A model generated the notes under the pieces. The model was not told the DNA's origin, did no database searches, and was given only the letters and a program-made list of their open reading frames with translations. From assembly GCA_016191955.1 (NCBI GenBank), contig JACPVC010000100.1:1-43287 (forward strand): a stretch of DNA of 43,287 bases. Reading direction: 5' to 3'. Made by a program: the position numbers and the translations under genes. This DNA is from Chloroflexota bacterium (GTDB taxonomy: Bacteria > Chloroflexota > Anaerolineae > Anaerolineales > Villigracilaceae). How positions within the stretch are numbered: the stretch's first letter is position 1; each line of letters starts with the position of its first letter. Shown piece by piece: positions 27,367 to 35,743 of the stretch.

Positions 27367-30357
27367 ATGCTAACTTCACGCGCTTCCCGTCTTCGATACA
27401 ATTTTTCGCAAGATTTTTTCCGCCCCGACGGGCACGTCGTTTTTTCAGATATGGCATCCGCCCGGGCATTTGCAAACCAAATATCAGCGCTTCGCACGGA
27501 ACCTTCGACACGCCCTAGCGGGCAGTCAGAGCAGCGTCAGGTCTCTGCTTCCGACCTTTATGTGATCTCCCTGCTAGACGAGGCGTTTCATATTTTGCTT
27601 CGCAATTATTACAGTCGTTATACCGGTGTGATGGGGCGCGCCATGGGCTCGCTTCAATCCACGCTTGGCTCGAAGTATGACCTGACCCTTAACAAATTTA
27701 CCGAAGAGTTTCCGCCCAAATCCGTGTTTCGCGGCGAAGTGACGGCGGGTGTGTACCTTGCCACAAAACTACCAAACTTCGGAGACTTTGGGCATGGTGT
27801 GCGGGCTGCCGCTATCGAAGAGATGCTGCTCATCAACAACGCCAATAAGAACCCGGCTCTGAATCCTTACAAAGACCTGTTCGACGAAAATGTGATGAAT
27901 GGGTCAGAGTTCAGGGATTTCACGAACCATCTCCTGGAGTTCTTCTCCAACCTGCCTGGCTTGGGCAACGGTGTTGCCGGGCGGACGGAAACGCTTACCG
28001 AACTTCTGCGCGGACCTATCGAGACTTCACCAGATTCTTTGGAAGGTCAGTTGCGATACATCCTTGAAAAATGGGGGCATTTGCTTGGCAGTGAATTTGC
28101 CACCCGTATTCTGCGCGGCATGGATTATTTACGTGAAGACATCATCCGTAAGCAGGGACCCATCGACACCTTTACTGCCGAAGTACAGATTCCCACCTTT
28201 GCCGGGCACGACTATGCCGAAGTCGAACGCTACAGCCCAGACCAGGAATGGATGCCGCGTCTCGTTTTGATGGCGAAGAACACCTACGTCTGGCTCGACC
28301 AGCTCTCAAAGAAATATCAGCGCGAAATCAAGTTTCTCAACGAAATTCCAGATGAAGAACTGGATTTACTTGCTTCACGCGGGTTTACTGGCTTGTGGCT
28401 GATCGGCTTATGGGAACGCAGCCGCTCTTCGCAGCGCATCAAACAACGCATGGGGCAGGAGGATGCTGTCGCTTCGGCGTACTCGCTCCATTCCTACGAC
28501 ATCGCCAATGACCTTGGCGGTTGGGACGCGCTTCAAGACCTGCGCACACGAGCTTGGGCGCGCGGCATCCGTCTCTCTGCGGATATGGTTCCCAACCACA
28601 TGGGCATTGACTCGCAATGGGTGACGGAACATCCCGATTGGTTCCTGTCCTTGCCGTATCCTCCATATCCTTCGTATTCCTTTAAATCAGAAAACCTTTC
28701 AGACGACCTGCGTGTGGGAATTTATCTCGAAGACCATTATTACGATAAAACCGACGCTGCCGTAGTCTTCCAGCGCCGCGATTTACAGACGGGGAATCTG
28801 CGTTACATCTATCACGGCAACGACGGCACATCCTTCCCGTGGAACGACACGGCTCAACTCGATTACAGCAAGCCTGAAGTTCGCGAGGCGGTCATTCAAG
28901 TCATCTTGCATGTGGCGCGTAATTTCCCGGTCATCCGCTTTGATGCGGCGATGACGCTTGCCAAGAAACACATCCAGCGCTTGTGGTTCCCCGAACCCGG
29001 TGCAGGCGGAGCGATCCCATCGCGCTCGCAATTCGGCATGACCAAAGCCGAGTTCGACGACAAAATTCCCGTCGAGTTCTGGCGCGAGGTCGTGGATAGA
29101 GTCGCTGTCGAAGTGCCCGATACGCTCCTGCTCGCCGAAGCCTTCTGGCTCATGGAAGGCTATTTTGTCCGCACACTTGGAATGCATCGAGTCTACAACT
29201 CCGCTTTCATGCACATGTTGCGCGACGAAGACAACGCCAAATATCGCATGGCGATCAAGAATACGCTCGAGTTCGATCCGCAAATCCTTAAGCGTTACGT
29301 CAACTTCATGAGCAATCCCGACGAAAAGACTGCCGTCGAGCAATTTGGCAAAGGTGATAAATACTTCGGCATCTGCACCGTGCTTGCAACCCTGCCCGGT
29401 CTACCCATGTTCGGTCACGGACAAGTCGAAGGCTTCTCTGAAAAATACGGGATGGAATTCCGCCGCCCCAAATGGGATGAGACTCAAGACGATGATTTGA
29501 TTCAGGCTCATCAATGGAGAATCTTCCCGCTCCTTCACCGCCGCTCCCTGTTTGCCGACGTGGAGAATTTCCTACTCTTCGACCTTCAAAAACCATACAG
29601 CGGACTCGACGAAAACGTGTTCGCCTATTCCAATCGTCATAACGATGAACGTGGATTGGTGATCTATCACAACAAATTTTCCAACACCAAAGGCTGGATC
29701 AAAACCTCCGCTCCCGCATTGGATAAAGCATCAGGAAAAATGACCCGCCGCACTCTCGCGGAAGGACTCGGCTTGCCGCGTCAGGGATACGCCATCTTCA
29801 AAGATTACGCCTCGCAGTTGGAATACGTCCGCTCGTGTGAAGAACTCTGGAACAAGGGCATGTACGTGGAATTGGGCGCCTATCAATGTCACGCCTTCAT
29901 GGACTTCCGCTTCGTCTACGATAAAGAGTGGGGGACGATCTGCAATACCCTGAATGGTGCCGGCGTTCCGTCCCTTCAAGAAGAATGGCGGAAGCTGTTC
30001 GCATTCATTGAAGAACCTGTGAAGGAAGAAAAACCTGTCAAGGCGAAACGTGCCGCTCGCAAACCTGTTGAAAAGAAGACAGCAAAAGCCAAGCCAACAA
30101 AGAAGACTGTAGCAAAGAAAACAACTGCCAAGCCCAAAACGGTGAAGAAAATACCTGTAGCGAAAAAGGCAGAGAAGAAAACAAAGACGACCCTCAAGAA
30201 GGGCCCGGCTGTCAAGTCAAAAATGGCTGCCAAGAAAACGGTCAGCAAGCTCAAAGTGGCTGCAAAGAAAACTTCTACCAAAAAGGCAGTGGCGAAAAAG
30301 ACACCAACCAAGACAGTAGCCAGGAAAAAATCAGTCAGTAGTAAGAAGAATAAGTAA
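27367..30357 (+). CDS. GH13 alpha-amylase-family protein with histone-H1-like Lys/Ala-rich C-terminal tail
   Basis: GH13 motifs DMVPNHMGID, IRFDAAMTLAK, LLAEAFW; C-terminal ~112 aa of KKTxAKK/PVAKK repeats. Confidence 0.9.
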   Translation: MLTSRASRLRYNFSQDFFRPDGHVVFSDMASARAFANQISALRTEPSTRPSGQSEQRQVSASDLYVISLLDEAFHILLRNYYSRYTGVMGRAMGSLQSTLGSKYDLTLNKFTEEFPPKSVFRGEVTAGVYLATKLPNFGDFGHGVRAAAIEEMLLINNANKNPALNPYKDLFDENVMNGSEFRDFTNHLLEFFSNLPGLGNGVAGRTETLTELLRGPIETSPDSLEGQLRYILEKWGHLLGSEFATRILRGMDYLREDIIRKQGPIDTFTAEVQIPTFAGHDYAEVERYSPDQEWMPRLVLMAKNTYVWLDQLSKKYQREIKFLNEIPDEELDLLASRGFTGLWLIGLWERSRSSQRIKQRMGQEDAVASAYSLHSYDIANDLGGWDALQDLRTRAWARGIRLSADMVPNHMGIDSQWVTEHPDWFLSLPYPPYPSYSFKSENLSDDLRVGIYLEDHYYDKTDAAVVFQRRDLQTGNLRYIYHGNDGTSFPWNDTAQLDYSKPEVREAVIQVILHVARNFPVIRFDAAMTLAKKHIQRLWFPEPGAGGAIPSRSQFGMTKAEFDDKIPVEFWREVVDRVAVEVPDTLLLAEAFWLMEGYFVRTLGMHRVYNSAFMHMLRDEDNAKYRMAIKNTLEFDPQILKRYVNFMSNPDEKTAVEQFGKGDKYFGICTVLATLPGLPMFGHGQVEGFSEKYGMEFRRPKWDETQDDDLIQAHQWRIFPLLHRRSLFADVENFLLFDLQKPYSGLDENVFAYSNRHNDERGLVIYHNKFSNTKGWIKTSAPALDKASGKMTRRTLAEGLGLPRQGYAIFKDYASQLEYVRSCEELWNKGMYVELGAYQCHAFMDFRFVYDKEWGTICNTLNGAGVPSLQEEWRKLFAFIEEPVKEEKPVKAKRAARKPVEKKTAKAKPTKKTVAKKTTAKPKTVKKIPVAKKAEKKTKTTLKKGPAVKSKMAAKKTVSKLKVAAKKTSTKKAVAKKTPTKTVARKKSVSSKKNK

Positions 30358-30515
30358 CTGATGTTACGCGATTTCTTTTCTTGCATCCCTCGCCCTTCGA
30401 CTGCACTCCTCGACGTTCATTCGTCGCTCCGCTCAGGGTGGCTGCCGCGCTGAGCGGAGAGCGGGTGCTCTTCTCGCTCGTAGTCGAAGCGCAAATGCAT
30501 AACATCAGTAAGTAA
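30351..30515. mobile_element. MITE-like element, family 1 copy B (element 30358..30508 with 7-bp flanking duplications)
   Basis: Ends CTGATGTTACGC / GCATAACATCAG; direct repeat TAAGTAA at 30351..30357 and 30509..30515; core near-identical to 8761..8913. Confidence 0.82.
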
Positions 30516-30523
30516 GTCATTTA

Positions 30524-30559
30524 CTCGGTTAGGGAATTTATCCTTAACCGAGCATTTTT
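30524..30559 (+). terminator. Intrinsic terminator
   Basis: CTCGGTTAGGG-AATTTA-TCCTTAACCGAG-CATTTTTT. Confidence 0.85.
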
Positions 30560-30680
30560 TGGACACTATGAATCTAGAATTCTCTTTCATGCTGCGCGTA
30601 GGCAGGTTAGGAAAGGATGAACGTTTGGAAACGCCCACCCTACAAATTCCATACGAAATCGTTACATTACGAAAATCATA

Positions 30681-30709
30681 TTGACTCGCAATTTGAAAGG
30701 GAATATACT
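30681..30709 (+). promoter_or_regulatory. Strong sigma70-type promoter
   Basis: TTGACT - 17 nt - TATACT. Confidence 0.75.
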
Positions 30710-30715
30710 GACAAC

Positions 30716-30806
30716 CAACAAGAGGTAACGCTGCCATGCGATTATTTCACGGAAATACCCAAAATTGTAGATAGAGACACGCGTGTATGCACGCGTGTCT
30801 TTTTTA
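30716..30806 (+). ncRNA. Candidate small RNA or attenuated leader (about 90 nt)
   Basis: Starts about 7 nt after the -10 box at 30704..30709; ends at the hairpin AGACACGCGTG-TATG-CACGCGTGTCTTTTTT (30775..30806). Confidence 0.45.
30775..30806 (+). terminator. Intrinsic terminator
   Basis: AGACACGCGTG-TATG-CACGCGTGTCT + TTTTT. Confidence 0.9.
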
Positions 30807-30841
30807 TATCTAAATAAAATTCAAAAAAGGAGACTTTTGCC

Positions 30842-31084
30842 ATGGATTACGGAATGATCGGCAAGCTCGAAAAAGCAAAACGCTATGCGGAGGACCGCAA
30901 ACGCTTCCGTTTCAACCAGTTCGACCTTACCTTCCACGGCGACAACAACGAGCACCATGTGTCCTATGACAATGGTGTATTCAGTTGCGATTGCGAATTC
31001 TTCCTAACCCACAAGCGCTGCGGACATTCCATGGCGCTCGAGATCCTGCTCAAAGATATGATCGTCGAGACGGTCGAAGCCTAA
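30842..31084 (+). CDS. Stand-alone SWIM-zinc-finger-like mini-protein
   Basis: CxCx(n)CxH motif in FSCDCEFFLTHKRCGHSMALEILLKDM; RBS AAAAAAGGAGA. Confidence 0.75.
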   Translation: MDYGMIGKLEKAKRYAEDRKRFRFNQFDLTFHGDNNEHHVSYDNGVFSCDCEFFLTHKRCGHSMALEILLKDMIVETVEA

Positions 31085-31104
31085 ACTTACAATTGAATAG
31101 CTCG

Positions 31105-31138
31105 ACTGCCCTTCGTTTTTGCGAAGGGCAGTTTTTTA
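31105..31138 (+). terminator. Intrinsic terminator
   Basis: ACTGCCCTTCG-TTTTTG-CGAAGGGCAGTTTTTT. Confidence 0.92.
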
Positions 31139-31224
31139 TTGGGTAGTGACGATTAAGCCATGTGGGTAAGCGGTCGCTACAGACTCTCATTAAATCTTAA
31201 ACAATGTAGAGTAAAATTTTCCCT

Positions 31225-32319
31225 ATGAAGCGAATTACACATAGGACTATTAACCGCAGAGATTTTCTAAAACTAAGCGGACTCACCCTCGGCGGACTGG
31301 CATTCTCGCCCTTCCTGCCGGGTCTCACCGACTTTGACGACAGTTTCGTCGTGCGCATCGCCACCAAGGACATGCCCGTGCGCAAAGAGCCGACTGATAA
31401 AAGCCGCATCGAACTTTCTCATTACCGTGACGAACTGGTACACGTCTATGGTGAAATTACCGCCTCCGAGCCGGAGCATAACCCGGTCTGGTATCGCGTG
31501 TGGGGCGGTTACCTCCACCGCGGACGGTTGCAGCGCGTGCGCACCGTTTATCAGGAACCGATTAAATCAATCCCCGAAGGCACACGTCTGATTGCCGATA
31601 TCACCGTGCCCTTTACAACCCCATATCGTTACTCCAAAACCTTTGGCTGGCAGCCCATGTCGCCGCCGCTGTATTACGGTTCTGTCCACTTTATCGAAGC
31701 CGTGGAGCAGGGACCGGAAATGGCGGATTATGACGGTCCCTGGTATCGCATCTTCGACGAACTCGACTCCAATGTTACTTACTATGCGCCCGCGATTCAC
31801 ATGCGAGTTCTGCCAGACGATTATCTTGCGCCCATCTCACCCGACGTGCCCTACGAAGATAAACTCATTGAGGTCAACCTTTCGACTCAGATGTTGTATG
31901 CGTACGAGTACGGCAGTTTGGTCTTCCAAACCAATATTTCCTCCGGCGTCCCCGGCGACCCGACGGGTGGCACAGGCATCCCCACCACCACACCGGCGGG
32001 TAAATTCACCATCCTCGACAAAGTCCCTGCCAAGCATATGGGTTATAGTTACTTCGGCGAACAGACCACCGGCAACGTCCTCGCCGATGTCGATAACTAC
32101 GTCCTCCCCGGCGTGCCGTGGACGTCCTTCTTCACCAGGCAGGGGCACGCCTTCCACGGCACCTACTGGCACGAAAATTTCGGCTCGCCCATGAGTCACG
32201 GTTGCATCAACATGCGCACCAACGAAGCCAGTTGGATCTTCCGCTGGTCGAAACCCGAACCCATCGTGGGTAACGTCGCCACACGCGGGCTTGGTACAAC
32301 CGTTGAAGTTCATTACTAA
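31225..32319 (+). CDS. L,D-transpeptidase (YkuD) with Tat-like signal
   Basis: Tat motif NRRDFLKLSGLTLGGLAF; KLIEVNLSTQMLYAYEYG, HGTYWHENFGSPMSHGCINMRTNEASWIF catalytic motif. Confidence 0.93.
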   Translation: MKRITHRTINRRDFLKLSGLTLGGLAFSPFLPGLTDFDDSFVVRIATKDMPVRKEPTDKSRIELSHYRDELVHVYGEITASEPEHNPVWYRVWGGYLHRGRLQRVRTVYQEPIKSIPEGTRLIADITVPFTTPYRYSKTFGWQPMSPPLYYGSVHFIEAVEQGPEMADYDGPWYRIFDELDSNVTYYAPAIHMRVLPDDYLAPISPDVPYEDKLIEVNLSTQMLYAYEYGSLVFQTNISSGVPGDPTGGTGIPTTTPAGKFTILDKVPAKHMGYSYFGEQTTGNVLADVDNYVLPGVPWTSFFTRQGHAFHGTYWHENFGSPMSHGCINMRTNEASWIFRWSKPEPIVGNVATRGLGTTVEVHY

Positions 32320-32384
32320 ATCTCCAAACCTTTTGGGATTTCTTCTCCCAAACCGAATCCACTCTTTGAGGTTTCCCTTTTCTC

Positions 32385-33608
32385 ATGCCTACCCTACACT
32401 GGAACGGGAAGCATCTTTCCCCGCCGCAACCTGCTGTATTGACCCTGGACTCTGTCCTACACCCGAACGGACGCGGCTACCCCAAGGCTCGTTCCGATGG
32501 ACGCGTCATCCTTGGGGAGAACCTCGCTGTGATGGCGGCGTTGCTTCCCGAATACGAAGAGCGCATCAACCTCATCTACGCCGACCCGCCCTTCTTCACC
32601 AACCGCCAATTTCACGCCCGCGTAGGCAGGGGCGAAGACTCGCGCAAACCGTCCAAGTGGAAACTGGCAGAGGGCTATCACGACTCATGGGCAGACATGG
32701 ACTCGTATCTGCAATTCCTCTACGAACGCCTCAGCCTCATGCACCGCCTGCTCGCCCCAAATGGAACGCTTTATCTCCACCTCGATTGGCATGCCGACGC
32801 ACAAGCCCGCCTGATTCTCGACGAGGTCTTCGGCGCGGAGAACTTCATCAACGAAATCATCTGGGCATATCACGGACCGTCCCCGATTCGCACCGCCTTC
32901 AACCGCAAGCACGACACGATCTTGATGTATGCGAAAAGCAAGGATTATGTCTTCAATGTGGACGATATCCGCGAGCCGTATAACCCAAACACAGTGGCGA
33001 CCTTCAAGGCATCGCGCAAGGCAGGCTTTGGCAAAGTCCCTGATCTGGAGCGCGGCAAAGTTCCCGAAGACTGGTGGTATTTCCCGGTCGTTGCCCGCCT
33101 CCACAACGAACGGACGGGTTACCCCACCCAGAAGCCGGAAGCTTTAATACAACGCATCATTCTGGCTTCCTCCAACAAGAACGACCTCGTCGCAGACTTT
33201 TTCTGCGGCTCCGGCACAACTGCCTTCGTCGCTACCAAGCATGGGCGCAAATTCATCACTTGCGATGAGTCTGCTCGGGCGGTGCATACCGCACGGGCGC
33301 GTTTATCGGAGACAAAATCTGTTTTCTCGATGGAACGTGATTTGAAAGTAAAAACGGAGATCGCGATAAAATCGAAGAAGATCAAAGCCAAAGTAGTGGG
33401 GGACCGGGTTCAACTGCAAACGTCACTCGATGTTGATTTTTGGGAGGTGGACCCGGCTTGGGATGGGAAAATCTTCCGCAGCGCCGCCCAGGCTCAACGT
33501 CACGTAAGAAGCGGGGAAATCCCCATGGAGTTAAAAACAAAAATCGGAGGCAAGGTCTGCATCCGATTGGTGACGGTCGAAGGAAAGCAATTCCAATTAA
33601 ATATTTGA
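32385..33608 (+). CDS. Site-specific DNA methyltransferase (N4-C/N6-A, beta-class order)
   Basis: Motif IV LIYADPPFF precedes motif I VADFFCGSGTTAFVA; TGYPTQKPEALIQRII. Confidence 0.92.
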   Translation: MPTLHWNGKHLSPPQPAVLTLDSVLHPNGRGYPKARSDGRVILGENLAVMAALLPEYEERINLIYADPPFFTNRQFHARVGRGEDSRKPSKWKLAEGYHDSWADMDSYLQFLYERLSLMHRLLAPNGTLYLHLDWHADAQARLILDEVFGAENFINEIIWAYHGPSPIRTAFNRKHDTILMYAKSKDYVFNVDDIREPYNPNTVATFKASRKAGFGKVPDLERGKVPEDWWYFPVVARLHNERTGYPTQKPEALIQRIILASSNKNDLVADFFCGSGTTAFVATKHGRKFITCDESARAVHTARARLSETKSVFSMERDLKVKTEIAIKSKKIKAKVVGDRVQLQTSLDVDFWEVDPAWDGKIFRSAAQAQRHVRSGEIPMELKTKIGGKVCIRLVTVEGKQFQLNI

Positions 33609-33657
33609 TTCTTTCTCTGACAATTGCCCTTGCGCCGAGGATGGCAGATTGAGCGTG

Positions 33658-34314
33658 TTATATATCTAAACGATAGCCAACGCCGCGCACGGTCTTGAGA
33701 AATTTTGGGTTGTCCGGGTCGAGTTCGATGGCACGCCGCAGCCAGGAGATATGCACATCGAGTGTGCGCGTGTCGCCGGTGTAATTCGTTTCCCATGCTT
33801 TTTTAAAGAGCGGCTCGCGTTCAAACACTTCTCCGTGTTTATCCATCAATAACTGCAAAAGCGTAACCAGCCGCGGCGTGAGTTTGGTGCTTCTGCCCAT
33901 GCAGCGCACGCGTCGTTTTTCAAGATCGAGGCGAATGGGACCGACATGCAGAACGTTTTTGCCGTCGCCGGGCAGTAAGGGCTTGATGCGATTGGCGAGT
34001 TTTTGAACGGTGAAGGGCAAGACCAGCACGGCATCTGCCGCGTCCTTGCTGACTTCCTTGTCTTCATCCAAAATAAGAATGATGGGGAGTTTGGAATCTT
34101 TTTCGCGCAGCGACTGGCAAATGCGCAAGCCCGTGCTTCGCATGGATGCCGCGTTCACGACCACCAGACTCGGGCTTACTTCTTTAAGTAATGCCACCGC
34201 TTTACTGCCGTTTTGTGCGATATGTACATCAAATCCCTTCTTCTGCAGGTCTGCGGCAAAAGAAGGGACTTCAGCGTGTTTGGCTTCAATGACCAAAAGT
34301 GTTGTGGTCTTCAT
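33658..34314 (-). CDS. OmpR-type response regulator with atypical receiver domain
   Basis: C-terminal winged helix LTPRLVTLLQLLMDKHGEVFEREPLFKKAWETNYTGDTRTLDVHISWLRRAIE; receiver-like N-terminus. Confidence 0.88.
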   Translation of the reverse strand: MKTTTLLVIEAKHAEVPSFAADLQKKGFDVHIAQNGSKAVALLKEVSPSLVVVNAASMRSTGLRICQSLREKDSKLPIILILDEDKEVSKDAADAVLVLPFTVQKLANRIKPLLPGDGKNVLHVGPIRLDLEKRRVRCMGRSTKLTPRLVTLLQLLMDKHGEVFEREPLFKKAWETNYTGDTRTLDVHISWLRRAIELDPDNPKFLKTVRGVGYRLDI

Positions 34315-34487
34315 AAGAAAGTTTGGATAATGCCTTATTTACAAATTGCGGACGGAACTGCGCTTTAAGTTTGTTAAGATAATTTCATTATACACCATAT
34401 AACAACAAATGGTCTCGAACCAGAGTACTATTTGATGCTCGACTTCATTGCCATATTTTTTAACTGATGAAATCGACCGGCATTCCA

Positions 34488-35567
34488 TCATTGTGACGCC
34501 GCACCTGCTAGTTGACCGCAACCAGCGTTGATGTCGATGCCGCGCCGCATGCGGATCGTACATGGAATTCCAGCTTGCTCCAGCGTTTCTTTGAAGATTT
34601 GCGCACGCTGACGGCTTGTTGCCTCCCCATGATAGCCTTGTGTTGGATTTAACGGAATTGCATTCACGTGACAAAGTAATCCTTTGAGTCTTGCCGCAAG
34701 TTTTTGCGCCACTTCTGGTGTATCGTTGACTCCATTGATGAGCGCCCACTCGAACGTCACGCGGCGATGCGTCTTTTCGATGTAATATTTACAAGCTTTG
34801 ATGACATCGTCGATCTTATATCGTTTATTGACCGGCATAATGGCGAGACGTTCATCGTCGTCCGCGGCGTGGAGCGAGATGGCGATGTTCACCTGACGCT
34901 GTTCATCTGCAAAACGCCGAATTTGTGGGACAAGTCCCACCGTCGAAATGGTCAATCGCCGCGCGCCGAACTTGTATCCGTCTGCGTCGTTGAGCCTGTC
35001 AATGGATGCCATAACGTTTTCGTAATTGTGGAACGGTTCGCCCATACCCATAAAAACGACGTTGCTGACTGTTTCACCCTGCTCTTTCAGCATCTGCGCG
35101 TAATACATCACCTGCGCCACGATCTCGCCGCTCGATAGATTGCGCTTGAACCCGATTTGACCCGTGGCGCAGAATACACATCCCATCGCGCAGCCCGCCT
35201 GCGTGGAAATGCACAACGTCCGCCGTTGTTTCGCCCCTCTCCCGCTTGTTTGGTCGTGTTCATCTGCTGGGTCGCCGTAGCGCATCAAAACGGCTTCGAT
35301 CAAATTTCCATCCGGCAACTGAAACAAGGTCTTGCGCGTGGACTGGTCGGAAGAATCCAAATATGTTTTCACCGAAAATGGAGTGAAGATAAATTGCTCG
35401 GCGAGCTTGTTGCGCAGGGAATTGGGTAAATTGCTGAACTGTTCCGACGAAGAATAGAGATGTTGATACAGTCCCTGCCAAATTTGTTTGGCACGATAGG
35501 CTGGTTCATCCCAATCTTTTAGAAGGGCTTCAAGAGAAGAGAGGTCGAGGTCGTAGATAAGCATCAT
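34488..35567 (-). CDS. rlmN: 23S rRNA (adenine2503-C2)-methyltransferase / tRNA methyltransferase, radical SAM
   Basis: CISTQAGCAMGCVFCATGQIGFKRNLSSGEI, GMGEPFHNYENV, ISLHAADDDERLAIMPVNKRY. Confidence 0.96.
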   Translation of the reverse strand: MMLIYDLDLSSLEALLKDWDEPAYRAKQIWQGLYQHLYSSSEQFSNLPNSLRNKLAEQFIFTPFSVKTYLDSSDQSTRKTLFQLPDGNLIEAVLMRYGDPADEHDQTSGRGAKQRRTLCISTQAGCAMGCVFCATGQIGFKRNLSSGEIVAQVMYYAQMLKEQGETVSNVVFMGMGEPFHNYENVMASIDRLNDADGYKFGARRLTISTVGLVPQIRRFADEQRQVNIAISLHAADDDERLAIMPVNKRYKIDDVIKACKYYIEKTHRRVTFEWALINGVNDTPEVAQKLAARLKGLLCHVNAIPLNPTQGYHGEATSRQRAQIFKETLEQAGIPCTIRMRRGIDINAGCGQLAGAASQ

Positions 35568-35743
35568 AAAATTTCTTGTTGATTATTTTACACCACCGAA
35601 CCATCAACTTATGGTTTCCGAAGGAAAGGAACTTATCCATGCGCAACTTCGTCACAAATCTATGTAAACCCCTGTGTATCGTACGAAAAAAGTAGGAATT
35701 TCGTAGGGAAATACCTATGTTTTCTTAATTTTTCCCAAATATA

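Noticed and set aside
29976-30386. Phe/Val-rich 136-aa minus-strand ORF
   Set aside because: Antisense of the Lys-rich repeat tail (AAG/AAA becomes CTT/TTT), explaining the composition.
30617-30817. 66-aa ORF over the sRNA candidate
   Set aside because: Spans promoter and terminator hairpin; no RBS or homology-like features.
32291-32983. 230-aa ORF overlapping the start of the methyltransferase
   Set aside because: Arg/Pro/His-rich out-of-frame translation of the methyltransferase CDS.
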